A DNA stretch of 64,000 nucleotides from NCBI RefSeq assembly GCF_964199755.1, contig NC_133913.1:8100201-8164200 (forward strand). Direction: 5' to 3'. Below are positions 36,716 to 47,985 of this stretch, in pieces. The position numbers and the translations under genes are program-made. Numbering within the stretch: the first letter of the stretch is position 1; each line of letters begins with the position of its first letter. This DNA is from Larus michahellis (taxonomy: Eukaryota > Chordata > Aves > Charadriiformes > Laridae). The notes beneath the pieces were generated by a model. It was not told the DNA's origin. It made no database searches and saw nothing but the letters and a program-made list of their open reading frames with translations.

Positions 36716-39160
36716 CTGTTGCTTAACAAAAGTATCTAGGGTATCAAGACATGTCAGAGAGCTTGCAAATCCAACGCATTCCCTGGGAAGGGACAGGATC
36801 CCAGGCATCCTTTGCTATGTGTACCAATTCTGGTTTTTTTTACACTAGGGCAGTGCAGAAAATGCCAGCCATTTCCTTGTGTTACAGCATCAGACAGAAT
36901 TCTGAAAACAAAGAGAATCAAAATGAAATTCAGTGATCCAAGACGAAAAAAAATCAAAAAAAAGACCCAAACCAACCCCCTCCCAAGAATTTCTTTACAA
37001 TTTAGCCATGAGCTGATATTAACATGTCGAGAAGCAATTCTTCCTTTTCTTACAATGACAAGACAGTCAAGTCTGGTTGCCACCCAGTGTACTATGAATC
37101 GACATCCTACTGTGTGTACATCTAGTTTTTTTACCTGAGACCATAGTTGGATTTCCATTATATGAAAAGCATTCTATTAGCAAGTTGTCCGTTTTGACTT
37201 TGCAGTTGAAAAATACACCACGGATTAGCTTTGTCTTTGTGCTTCTGAGCTCCTATGCAGGCCTCCAGAGTGCTACTCCCACAAGTCTGGAGGAAGACAT
37301 TAGTAGGCTGTTTTCTTGCAGTATTGATCATATCCCTACAGCGGAGCTGTGAGCCAGGCGTACACAGCTCTTCCTGAGGTAAATTGGTTTGTATCTACTG
37401 CTTTAAGTTAATCCTGACATGAAGGTATAAGGAGACTGCAGCGACTGCATCTTTCATACCTAGACAGCACAACAGCATTTCTAGTGTTTCAAATTGTTCA
37501 TTACTGAGTCATTCACAAAGAATCTCCATTTCAGAGGACCAGAGGCTTCACATCTTAGAAACGCATCCAAAAGAAACAACGTGTTAGGTTTGCCATTTCA
37601 ATTCAAGGTAATAACAGTAATGCCGTTAATATAAAATAGAAGAAATATCATATGAATTCAGTAAAGTTTGAGCATTTTGCTTTGTATTTACTCCTACTGC
37701 AACAAGTTCAATAAAAAAGTTTATTTTGCAGGCATTTCCAAATGGAAAAAATAATGAGAAACCATAGACTGTTTCTCTCTCTGAGATTGCATGTGCACCA
37801 CAGCACCAGGATGAATCATCTTCTGGAGATGGGCGAATCATTGCCTGAGAAGAAAAGTGGGGTCCTAGAAGGTCTAAGTATGGACTTATCTAACTTAATT
37901 TTAACATCTAAAATTGCCCATTTAGATCCAGACTAATCATGTTGCCCTCCTTTAATTAGCAGAGGAGAGGTTGGGCAATGAGAGAGAGAGATTTGCAGTT
38001 CATCCTTACACGGGATGTTTACAAGAGGTCACAGGAATTCATTCTGACTTTTTCTTCCCATCCTACAGTGGGAGTCAGAAGCTTAAACGTGTGTGTTTAG
38101 TGTGTTTTGAGATGCCTTAAGGTTGCTGATACGTTTGCATGAGATTGTAGGTTACCTGCCACTTTCTGAAAAGTGGAGTCCAGGATGTGAAATACCAAGA
38201 CCAAGACAAACACCAATTGGCACTTTCTGTCTCCATTTAGGCACCAGGATCTCACTACAGAAGGCTGATGAGTCACACTTCATGAAAGATAATAGTAGCA
38301 ACTCTTGCTTGGGTTAGAAGAAATACTCTGAAAGCTCCACATAGAATCACTGCAGACGTGTTGGGACTCTTGTTCCTACCTAGACGTATTTCTGGGAAAA
38401 AAGTACGTTGCACTGGGTTTTCGTCATGGAGATGAAATATAATTATTATATATTATTCATATATTATGTGAAGTATCATTTATAACCAGGCTGATGTGGA
38501 AAAGAGACGCATCTAAGTGTGTGTGTGAGGGACTGCCCAAGAGGTCAAGACATTTATTTGCAAACATGATGAGAAATCCAGAGAGGTGTTTTGGTGGTGT
38601 CCATTTGGTTGTGTCACAACTGGAATGTTTGTTGTTTCTTTATTGTGTCAAGTACATAAAGTACTATTATGACTACAGTGCAAGATGTGCATCTGTTTTA
38701 TCATCACTTTACGTCTAAATAAATGACTGTTCACATCTGCTCTGTAAGTCGTCTAAACTACCAGTATAATTGCACATCTTCCTTTCTCAAAGCAAATTAT
38801 CACTGCCTTCCACCTCGTCCTACCCTCACGCCCAAATGCTCACAAAATGGAATGACTGCAGCCTTATTTTGAGCAGCTTAATCATTTTAAATTGTTGGAA
38901 ATTCCCAAGGTTTTCTGTGTGATTCTAAACACTGAATCCTACTTTTGCTTTCAAATCAGATAACCCCATTAGAAGAAATACTCATTTACTGTCTTTGACT
39001 ATGCAGGGAGTGTGGAGGCGTGATTCAAGTGACCAAAAAGCTACATTTTAAACTCTGCAGGGTGCTGTATTAGGCTTGCGGTTGCTGTTTCTAAAAAGCA
39101 TGTCTCTCGTGTTGGCTTTCTGTTATGTTCTACTTCCATACAGGTGCAGGAATGACTTCA
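36716..39160. other. Anonymous intergenic sequence
   Basis: AT-rich DNA with no recognised exon, RNA gene or repeat. Only short frames are present. Confidence 0.45.
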
Positions 39161-39164
39161 CTCT

Positions 39165-40092
39165 ACTCAGCCTTGGGGCAGTCTCACCTCAAGTACTGTG
39201 TGCACTTTTGAGCTTCACAATATAAGAAAGATATAAAAATATTAGAATATGTCCAAAGGAGGGCAACAAAGATGGTGAAAGGACTAGAGGGCAGGACTTA
39301 TGAGGAGTGTCTGAGGATACTAGGTTTGTTCAGTTTAGAGAAGAGGTGACTGAGGGATGACCTCATTGCTGTCTACAATATCCTCATGAAGGGAAGCAGA
39401 GAGGTTGGTGCTGATCTCTTTTCTGGTGATAGGGCATGAGGGAATGCCCTAAAGCTGCATTAGGGGAAGTTCAGATTGGATATTAAGAAAAAGTTCTTCA
39501 CTGAGAAAGTATCCGACCACTGAAACAAGCTCCCTGAGGAAATGGACATGGTCCCAAAACTGTCAGTGTTCAAGAAGCGCTTGGACAAGCTATGGAGCCC
39601 CCAGCATAACATGGGCCTGTTGGAGTGGGTCCAGAGAAAGGCCACAAGATGGTCAGAGGGTTAGAGCAGCTTTCCTATGAAGACAAGCTGAAAGATTTGG
39701 GAGGGGTTGAGCCTGCAGAAGAGAAGGCTTTGGGGAGACCTTATAATGGCTTTCCAGTATCTGAAGGGGGCCTACAAGAAAGACAGAAAGGGACATTTTA
39801 CAAGGCCATGTAGTGATAGAACAAGGGGTAATGACTTAAAACTGAACGAGGGTAGATATAGATTAGATAACAGGAATAGATAACCCTCACTATGAGGGTG
39901 GTGAGCCACAGGAAGAGGTTGCCCAGAGAAGCTGTGGATGCCCCATTCCTGGAAGTGTTCAAGATGACTGGCTGGCTGGGGTTTTGAGCAACCTGGTCTA
40001 GTGGGAGATGTCCCTGCCCGTGGCAGGGGGGTTAGAACTGGATGATATTTAAGGTCCCTTCCAACCTAAACCATTCTATGATTCTACGACAA
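39165..40092 (+). mobile_element. Two adjacent CR1 LINE fragments
   Basis: Plus-oriented. The first part (39165 to about 39600) carries the caagtactgtgtgcactttt, ggagggcaacaaagatgg and cctcattgctgtctacaata segments of ORF2. The second (about 39600-40092) restarts at cataacatgggcctgttgga and runs to the 3' end with ggtcccttccaacctaaacc and attctatgattctacg. Both retain only mutated frames. Confidence 0.88.
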
Positions 40093-40329
40093 CACTGTTA
40101 GGTATATGGATTAACGTTTAGGTTGCTCTGTGTGGAGTCAGGAGTTGGACTCATGGGTTCCTTCCAACTCAGGACTGAAACTGACTCCTGAGGAATGAAT
40201 ACCTTGTCCAGGCTCCTCCTGGGTCTGTCCCTGAAAAGTCATGAACTCCATTCTCCAGGCATGAAATCCATCAAGATGGGTCACCAGGAGGAGCTCTCCA
40301 GGTGACTCCAAGGAGCTCACCTTTGCAAC

Positions 40330-40760
40330 TAACGGGTGGTTGGTGCATACGGGTGTGGGACACATTATGCGGGAAGGACAGTTCCCCCCCGCTTTCCCCA
40401 GGGGAAGAGCATTTTGGGATTCGACAGTACATCTTATGGGATGTTTAGGGGAGGAACCAAAGGTGAGAAAAAGGGGGGATTTAGTGACATGGGAAGCAAC
40501 AGGTGTGAAAAATAGATGCACAAGGGAATAAAAGGATCCATTCACAGGTAAGCAGGGGCTGCTTGCTTGGGATGCTTGTCTGATCATGCCCTGCCCCTGA
40601 TCACTGCAGTTTGTCTTATTTCCTTCTTGAAATCCACCTTCAACTATTTTACGGCAAGGGTCTCGCTCTTCTGTGTGAATATGTGTGGACAGCAGTCAGT
40701 GGTGCCAGCAATGGAAAGAAGTGTTGGTGTGTGAGTAAATGTGATCACTAGTGAAGATAA
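40330..40760 (+). repeat. Second copy of the unclassified dispersed repeat
   Basis: Shares ctgatcactgcagtttgtc and the following pyrimidine-rich and gtgtgaatatgtgtggac stretches with the copy around 3.0 kb. It is shorter and diverged. Limits are approximate and no coding capacity was seen. Confidence 0.4.
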
Positions 40761-40857
40761 AGCTGGACTAGCCAGTGATTAGGTGTCACTGCACCTAAGT
40801 TTTGCCACAGGGCTGAAATCAGAGAAGTCTTCTCTTTCGTTAGGGACACAGAAGGTT

Positions 40858-41400
40858 CATATAATCACAGAAACAGAGAATGGTTTGTGTTGGAAGGGAC
40901 ATTGTAAGGTCTTCTGGTCCAATCCCCCTGCCATGGGCAGGGCCACCTTCCACTAGATTAGGTTGCTGAAAGACCTTTCCAACCTGCCTTTGAACACTTC
41001 CAAGGCTGGGGCACCCACAACTTCTCTGGGCAGCCCGTTCCAGTGTCTCACTACCCTCATTGTAAAAAACGTCTGCCTTATATTCAATCTAAATCTAGCC
41101 TCTTTCACTTTAAAACCGTTGCCCCTTGTCCTGTCACTCCAGGCCCTGGGGAAAAGTTGCTCTCCATCTATTTTATAAGCTCCCTTTATAAATTGAATGG
41201 CTGCAATAAGGTCTCCCCGGATTACACTTTTCTCAGGTTGAACAGCCCTAACTGCCTCAGCCTTTCTTCATAGGAGAGGTGTTCCACCCCTTAGATCATT
41301 TTTGTTGCAGTCTTCTGGACGTGCTCTAACAGGTCCATGTCTTTCTTTTACTGGGGACCTCAAAGCTGGATGCAGTACTCCAGGTGGGATTTCATGAGAG
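40858..41400 (-). mobile_element. CR1 LINE fragment
   Basis: Minus-oriented: 3' end at 40858 (tataatcacagaaacagaga, ttggaagggacattgtaag), then the ORF2 C-terminal region in reverse up to gcagtactccaggtgggatt near 41390. It borders the olfactory receptor relic at 41495-41850. Confidence 0.92.
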
Positions 41401-41494
41401 AAGACTTAGTGCAGACACCAATGACGTTATAGCAATACCATAACACTTTTATCCAGGAAACACATCCAAGCCAAGGCAGGGACTTGTGGTTTAT

Positions 41495-41850
41495 CCAGTT
41501 TGTGTAATGTAACGGCTTGCCTGTTGCCAAATATCAATCACAAGACACTGCTGCCAGAAGGTAACATTCAATAGCTCCCAATGAATGAAAGAAGAACGTT
41601 TGTGCAAGGCAGCCACTAGCAGACATTCTCCTACCCCTGTCAGGAAGCTGGCCAGCATCCTAGGCAGGATGGTGAAGGTATAATCAGTCTTCAAGGACAA
41701 CAGCTTCCCTAGAAAAAGGTACATTGATGCTTAAAGGTGCTGATCAGTTACAACTAGGAAACATAAGGATGTTTCCATCCACAGAAACCCTGTAAATGAT
41801 GAGGAAAAACAGGAAAAGGAAACCCGTTATTCAGCAAGGTACTCAAATGC
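41495..41850 (-). pseudogene. Olfactory receptor pseudogene 2 (TM1 to TM3 fragment)
   Basis: Minus-strand translation in shifting frames gives a TM1-like segment with GNIL, then [30 protein letters not shown], and in another frame [11 protein letters not shown]-stop-YLATGKPLHYTN. This is the usual TM2 / TM3 / DRYLAICKPLHY order of an olfactory receptor. The Arg codon of the DRY-equivalent site is a TGA stop, and at least two frameshifts are needed to read through. The remnant breaks off near 41495, about 100 bp from the edge of a CR1 copy ending near 41400. TM4 to TM7 were not found. Confidence 0.78.
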
Positions 41851-42079
41851 AAGGATACTCAAATATCAAGACTCCATGATATTAGGTTGATTTCTGCACT
41901 CTGTTTCTGGTAGCAGCATTATCTAGTCAGCAAGGATGAACCAGAAATACTTTCAGTTATCACCAAACATCTTTGCTTTTATTCTTGAACACAGAAATTC
42001 TTGATTCCCTTGTGGTGTTTTTGCCTATCGGCTGAATCAGGAGTTCAGATGTGAAATGTGCATTGAGAGGGATGGAAGG

Positions 42080-43112
42080 AGAGAATCAGAGAATCACAGA
42101 ATTGTAGGGGTTCAAAGGGACCTAGAGGTGAACGAGGTTCACCTAGAAGGGACAAGCAGGTTCACCTAGAGCAGGCTGGACAAGAATGCCTCCAGAGGCA
42201 GAGACTCCACAACCTCTCTGGGCAGCTTGTTACAGTGCTCTGTTACCCACAAAGTAAAGAAGTTTTTCCTCATGTTTAGGTGAAATTTCCTGTGTTTTAG
42301 CTTGTGTCCATTGCCCCGTGTCCTGTCACCAGGCACCACTGAGAAGAATCTGACCCCATCCACTTGATACCCACCCTTTAGGTATTTATAAGGATTAATG
42401 AGACCCCCTCTCAGTCTTCTCTTCTCCAGGCTAAACAGACCCAGGTCTCTCAGCCTTTCCTCATAAGAGAGGTGCTCCATTCCCTTGATCATCTTCATAA
42501 CCCTCTGCTGGACTCTTTCCAGTAGTTTCCTGGCTTTCTTGAACCAGGGAGCCCACAAGTGGACACAGTACTCCAGATGTGGCCTCACCACGGCAGAGTA
42601 GAGGGGGAGGATGACCTCCCTCGACCTGCTGGCCACACTCTCCTTGATGCACCTGAGGATGCCATTGGCCTTTTTTGTCCACAAGGGCACATTGCTGGCT
42701 CATGGTCATCCTGTTGTCCACCAGGACTCCCAGGTCTCCTTCCACCGAGCTGCTCTCCAGCAGGTCAGCCCCTAACTGGTGTGTGGGGTTATTCCCCCAC
42801 GGGTGCAGCACCCTACACTTGCCCTCGTTGAATTTCATAAGGTTTCTCTCCGCCCAACTCTCCAGCCTGTCTAGGTCTCACTGAATGGCAGCACAGCCTT
42901 CTGCTGTGTCAGCCACCCCTCCCAGCTTTGTGTCATCAGCAAACTTGCTGAGGGTGCTCTCTATCCCTTCATCCAGGTCATTGATGAATATATTGAACAA
43001 GACAGGGCCCAGTACTGACCCCTGGGGAACGCTGCTAGTTACAGGCCTCCAACTAGAGTCTGCACCACTGATCACAACCCTCCGAGCTCTGCCATTCAGC
43101 CAGTAAAGCATT
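42080..43112 (-). mobile_element. CR1 LINE copy with reverse-transcriptase segment
   Basis: Minus-oriented. It retains the reverse-transcriptase motifs [18 protein letters not shown] and FADDTKLGG (minus strand, 42880-43111), then the C-terminal pieces [15 protein letters not shown] and [17 protein letters not shown]. The 3' end at 42085 has gagaatcagagaatcacaga. It is one of the better-preserved copies in the window, but is broken by frameshifts. Confidence 0.94.
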
Positions 43113-44475
43113 CAGCCAGAAGCAAGAAAGATTCCTCAGTAGCTCAACTACTTCTGCTTTTATTGAAGATGCGTCTGCTTCTCTGATGAGGACTGCTGAG
43201 CTGCAGCCAGAGTCTTTCAGAAACAAAGGGTTTTACAGGGAAGCCCAAGAAATCTCTCCTGAATGTCAAGAAGAGCACCAGCTGTCAAAGGACTGCAGGG
43301 TGATTCCTTAAATAAATGCCAGGCAATTACCTCAAATCAACTCTGTCTTCCCTGCACACTTACATTTTTTTATTTCTTTATGATGTAAGAACACACCGTA
43401 TACTTGGCAATTGCATGCTCAAGTAGCTTTTAGTTATTTTTCCTCAAAGTCCAAGTGACTTTCCAGTGACATGAGATACCTCTTGTATCGTTCGTATCTC
43501 CCCTGATACCATTGCTGCCCTAGCCCTGAGTGGAGGCTTATTTTCTGGTCATATTCTCTTCATCAGGATCTGGTAGCTCTGACATCCAAATTCAATGCTT
43601 TCAAATTGAGTTTGAAATTTGAAATGCATTTCAAGTGCATTCAAATTCCAATGCCTTCTACTGTTTGGAGGGAAACTGCAGGTGGTGATCTTAGCACGCA
43701 TATGACCACACCATTCTAATGTTGGTAGGCTGGGGAATGCTGTCTTTTTGAAATAAAAGACACACAGTAAGCTGAAGTAAAATGTAACTTTCTTGAATAA
43801 AGAAAAGTGAAACCTAGCTAACCTATGAAGTGGCAAGGGATGCATTTTTTTTTCTCTTCAAGTGTTTTCAGTATGTTACACTCACTATATGAAAATGAAA
43901 AAATGAAATTAATGAAAAAAGTACTTACTGTGAATTCCATCCCTGTTCACCATCTAAGACATGCATCTAGGCATATTTTATGTTGCTAGTTCTACGGGGG
44001 GGGAAAAAAAGAGGTTTTGTGGATTTGACTTCCAGTGTCACTTTCAGGGTGACTTATTTCTTCTTTATGAAAACATTCTCAAACGATACATACTGAGATT
44101 TTTGTCCTGAACGGAGTAGGAAAAAAATAAGGAAATTTTTCAGCAATTCTGATAACGCTACATGGTTGCAAATGAAAACACCAGTACCTACAGTCAGAAT
44201 CATTGTATTTGAACTTTTTTAAGGCAAATTTCCAAATCTAAAAAGTTTGTAGAGATGGAAAATCAGATATTGATGTCCATCCTGAGGCAAGCCCTGTTTA
44301 ATTTGCTTGTTAGTATCAAAGGGAGTGAGAAAGGGCAAATGAAATGCAAGCAAATAACAATAGGAGAGTTTCAGGAATATGAGCTTTGAGTTTAGTAGTA
44401 ATCTTAACAAAAATAAAATAAAAATGGAGTATTACCTTTCTTACAGTGACTTGCTGAACACAACAAAAACCATTT
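43113..44475. other. Anonymous intergenic sequence
   Basis: AT-rich DNA with no recognised gene, RNA or repeat family; all frames are short. Confidence 0.45.
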
Positions 44476-44479
44476 TTAC

Positions 44480-44672
44480 TGTAGGGGTAGTCGAACAGTG
44501 GAAGCAGGTGGCCCAAAGACGATGTGGAATTTTCATCTGTGGAGATATTCAAAACCTGACTGAACACATTCTTGGAACCTGTTCTACCTGACACTGCTTG
44601 AGCAGGGGGAGATTGGACTAGATGAACTCAAGAGTTCCCTTCCCACCTAATTGTTACATGATTCTGTGACAT
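44480..44672 (+). mobile_element. Diverged CR1 3'-end fragment
   Basis: Contains gtagtcgaacagtggaagca (equivalent to the CR1 RHWN region), gagatattcaaaacctgac, ggagattggactagatgaac and a terminal catgattctgtgac. The order is CR1-like and sequence divergence is high. Confidence 0.8.
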
Positions 44673-44828
44673 TTTTGGAAAATTATTTAAATGGCTAAAC
44701 ATAACCGAATAGGGGAAATTTACTCTAGTGTAGTTTGTCTATTGAAAAGTCCAGGCGCTACCATTCAAAGGCCAATTCTGAATTGAATGATAAGAATCTG
44801 TGCATGAAGGAGGATAAATCGTCTCCGG

Positions 44829-45432
44829 TGTCTGCTGGTTTTGGCTGGGGTAGAGTTAGTTTTCTTTATAGTAGCTAGTATGGGGCTATGTTTTGGTTTT
44901 TTGCTGAAAACAGTGTTGATAACACAGGGATGTTTTAGTTCTGGCTGAGCAGTACTTATACAGTGTCAAGGTCTTTTCTGCCTCTCACACCACCCCACCA
45001 GTGAGTAGGCTGGGGGGTGCACAAGAAGCTGAGGGGGACACAGCTGGGACAGCTGACCCCAACTGAACAAAGGTATATTCCATACCATATGATGTCATGG
45101 TCAGCGTATAAAGCTGGGTAAGAAGAAGGAAGGGGGGGGGACACGTCTAGGTGATGGTGTTTGACTTCCCGAGGAACAATTATGTGTGATGGAGCACTGC
45201 TTTCCTTGGGATGGCTGAACAACTGCCTGCCAATGGGAAGCAGTGACTGAATTCCGTGGTGTGTTTTGCTTGCGTGCACAGCTTTTGCTTTACATATTAA
45301 ACTGTTTTTATCTCAATCCACGGGCTTTCTCACTTTTGTACTTCTGATTCTCTCTCCCATTCTACTGCAGGGGGAAGTGAGTTACTGGCTGTGTGGTGCT
45401 TAGTTGCTGGCTGGGGTTAAACGATGACACAG
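44829..45432 (+). mobile_element. Solo LTR, most complete copy of the shared family
   Basis: About 600 bp, from tgtctgctggttttggctgg to gctggggttaaacgatgaca. It has a CRE-like tgatgtca at about 45090, a TATAAAG box at 45107-45113, and an ATTAAA poly(A) signal near 45296 followed by U5-like sequence. Three other copies or fragments of the same family occur in the window (23465-23975, 47805-47985, 63899-64000). No internal retroviral genes are present. I could not define a target duplication. Confidence 0.86.
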
Positions 45433-45599
45433 TGATGCTGTCTTAGTGAGGAAGATAAATCTAGTTTGCTTAATGTCAGACTCTCGCCAAGGTTGGAGTG
45501 AAGTCATTGTAGTAATTCTCCCTAAGTTCCTACAGTTTTCATTTGTATGACATTGTCTCTGTCCTCCTGATCCCTTCTACATGCTGACCCAAGGAACAG

Positions 45600-46312
45600 A
45601 ACTTCTGTGACAGAATTCAGTCCACTGGGATTTTAACCAGACGGCACTCTGTATTGCTCTTGCTTTTTTGACTTGTAGTCATTTCTGGGAACACTCTTCT
45701 CCCTCTTGCCATATATGCTGACTAAAGCCTCCACAACCCCATTTATTTTTTCTTGAGTAGTCTTTCCTTCTGTGAGACCTGCTATACAGACAGTACTGTT
45801 CCTTGGATGCTAACCAATTTCCTCACAGAGGAGAAGCCTCTCTTTCAGGGACTATACTGCACAGTTATATGTTTGTCTCCTTGGGAGGAACTGAATGTCT
45901 TCGATTAGTCATGATGCTGTGTGATTGCTATTTAGCTATCTGTAAACCTCTTCATTATACAGCTATAATGAACCGGAATATTTTTTCAGCGCTCAAAGCT
46001 CTTTTCTGAATTACTGCCTTTGCAGTCACCCTGGTGATCATTGTATTGAAGCTGAATTTGATTTTTGGTGGCCAAAATGGGGCTGCAGAAAACCATTTGT
46101 ACTAGTTCATATCCCCTCACTGTGGTCACTACTTTTTATGGGATTCTTGCTATCATGTGTGTATTACTACCTACCAGTATTTCCCTATATCTGAATTAAG
46201 CGTTCTCCACCTGCTATAAAACTGTGATCCTAATCCTCTTATATACAGCTTGAGAAATAAGGAGGTCCAGGAAGCCATCAAAAGGTTGTGGGGTAGAAAA
46301 TCAACTTTGTGT
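45600..46312 (+). pseudogene. Olfactory receptor pseudogene 3
   Basis: Plus-strand pieces in all three frames give TEFSPLGF (N terminus), GNTLLPLAIYAD (TM1), LHNPIYFFLSSLSFCETCY and PWMLTNFLTEEK (TM2-TM3), YMFVSLGGTECL, then DCYLAICKPLHYTAIMNR (DRY changed to DCY), and finally NPLIYSLRNKEVQEAIKRL at the C terminus. The total of about 710 bp is shorter than an intact receptor gene (about 930 bp), so parts of TM4 to TM6 are missing. Several stops and frameshifts are visible. It lies about 170 bp downstream of a solo LTR and on the opposite strand to the other two olfactory receptor relics. Confidence 0.88.
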
Positions 46313-46564
46313 TAATATTTTGGGGGATTTCTGGGATACTGTAACCATCCATGCATATGGGGTAAATTTGATCTAATCTTAAGTGTGAGATTCAACTTCC
46401 CCAACAATCAGTATAAAAAGTGTAGATGTAGAAAAGTAACCACTGTTAAAATATGATGATTTTTTTTTCTTAGGGTTTGACCTTGGCTAGCTGCCAGATG
46501 CCCATACAGCTATTCTCTCATTCGTCTTTCTCAATAAGACAGCAGGAGAAAAATAAGATGAACT

Positions 46565-47465
46565 AATGAGGGTCAAGAAAAAGACAGGCAGATTGCTTGG
46601 CAATTACCATCACAGGCAAAACAGACTTGTCTTGGGCAAGATTAATATAATTTATTGACAATTAAAAATAGAATAGGATGCTGAGAAACAAAACCAAAAA
46701 CATAACCACTCTTCCCCCCTGTCCCCATATTCCCAGGTTCAGTTTCACTCCTTAGCTCCTGCCTTCTCCTCTACCCCATGCCCCTGCCATCTGTACAGGG
46801 GGGATGGAACACAGGGAGCTGTGATCAACACATAGCATTTTCTCTTTGATGCGCTTTCCTCCTTACACATTTCTTCTGCTCCAGCATGGGTCCTCTCCAT
46901 GGTCTGCAAGTCCTTTAGTAAACATCCATCTGCATGGGGCCCTCCATGGGCTGCAGCATGAATATCTGCTCTACCATGGACTTTAGGGAAATGCCTCCTC
47001 CTTCCCCTCTTATCTTGGTGTTTGCACTGCTATTCTCATTTTTTTTCCCCCCTCCTTCTCTGGCTGTGTGGCATTTTTTATCTTTTTTTAAATATGCTTT
47101 TATAGGGACGCCACCAGCTTTGCTGATTGGCTCATCTTTGGCCAGCAGTGGGTCTGTTTTGGAATGCTCTGTGACTGGCATGGGGCAGCCTTTTACCACA
47201 GAGGTCACCCCTGCAAACCCACTGCTACTGAAACCTTGCCATGTAAACCAAATACACTTGAAAATCCTAGAACAACCATATATAGGCAACTGAATCCCAT
47301 GACACATGGTATTCCATTCACTCTCCACCTGCCACCTCAGAAAATCAGTCCTTTATATCCTAGCTCCTATCTGGCAGGTGTTTCAGATACCTCAGAACAG
47401 CAGAAATGGCACTGGGCACCTACGGTAGGCCCTACAGTGATACGGTGAAATCCACCCCTATATTT
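46565..47465 (-). mobile_element. Degenerate avian LTR-like repeat
   Basis: Contains aatataatttattgacaatt near its left end (AATAAATT on the minus strand), a run of gctgctccagcatggg and ccatgggctgcag units, and a right part ending near aaaccttgccatgtaaacc. The composition and order resemble a bird endogenous retrovirus terminal region known to me from memory. No intact frame is present; the 119- and 137-codon frames are incidental. Confidence 0.5.
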
Positions 47466-47591
47466 GACCCCTTTAAAAATAAACAAAACAAAACAAAAAA
47501 AAATCCTCTAGCTTGTGGGGATGAGTGAATATGCAAAACCAAATAATATTGATCTTACATTTCTATAAAAGGCAGAAAAAAAGTACATACA

Positions 47592-47613
47592 TAGACAGAT
47601 AGATAGATAGCTT
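47592..47613. repeat. Short (GATA)n microsatellite
   Basis: About four tandem copies of gata/agat after a cagacat-like start. Confidence 0.8.
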
Positions 47614-47804
47614 GATTCGTGTAGAAGGTGTTTTTCTGTTGTATCTGAGCACGACTTTTCTCCCTGCGATCTGGTATTTTCAGCAGATGACTGTGTGGGT
47701 AAACCTCAGAGAAAAGCAGAATGTGGAAAAATGAAGCAAAGTTTAGTGTATGTATTTAGGGTTATTTTTCAGAGCCCAGTGGAAACTCGCATATTATGGT
47801 GGAG

Positions 47805-47985
47805 AGCATATGTGTGAACAAGTCAGCTGCAGTGGGTTGGCCCCATGCAGCATCTGAGCACCCACGCAGCCATTCACTCAGTCACTCCCGCAAGGGCATG
47901 ATGTTAATGCTACAGAATATGCCTTGGGCTAGTTTGGGTCAGCTGTTCTGGCTGTGTTCCTACACAGCTTGTTGCCCGCCCGCAG
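47805..47985 (-). mobile_element. LTR fragment overlapping the 3' end of gene B
   Basis: Reverse-oriented, internally deleted piece of the same LTR family as 44829-45432. Shared landmarks are cacccacgcagccattcact, catgatgttaatgctacaga, gggtcagctgttctggctgt and cacagcttgttg. The stop codon of the VWA5A-like gene (47960-47962) and the codons just before it lie in this fragment. Confidence 0.72.

Noticed and set aside
42166-42690. 174-codon open frame that could be taken for a gene
   Set aside because: It is the C-terminal part of a CR1 ORF2 ([15 protein letters not shown] and neighbouring motifs) with a CR1 3' end attached. The similar frames at 5796, 17052, 35687, 49167 and 53943 are the same.
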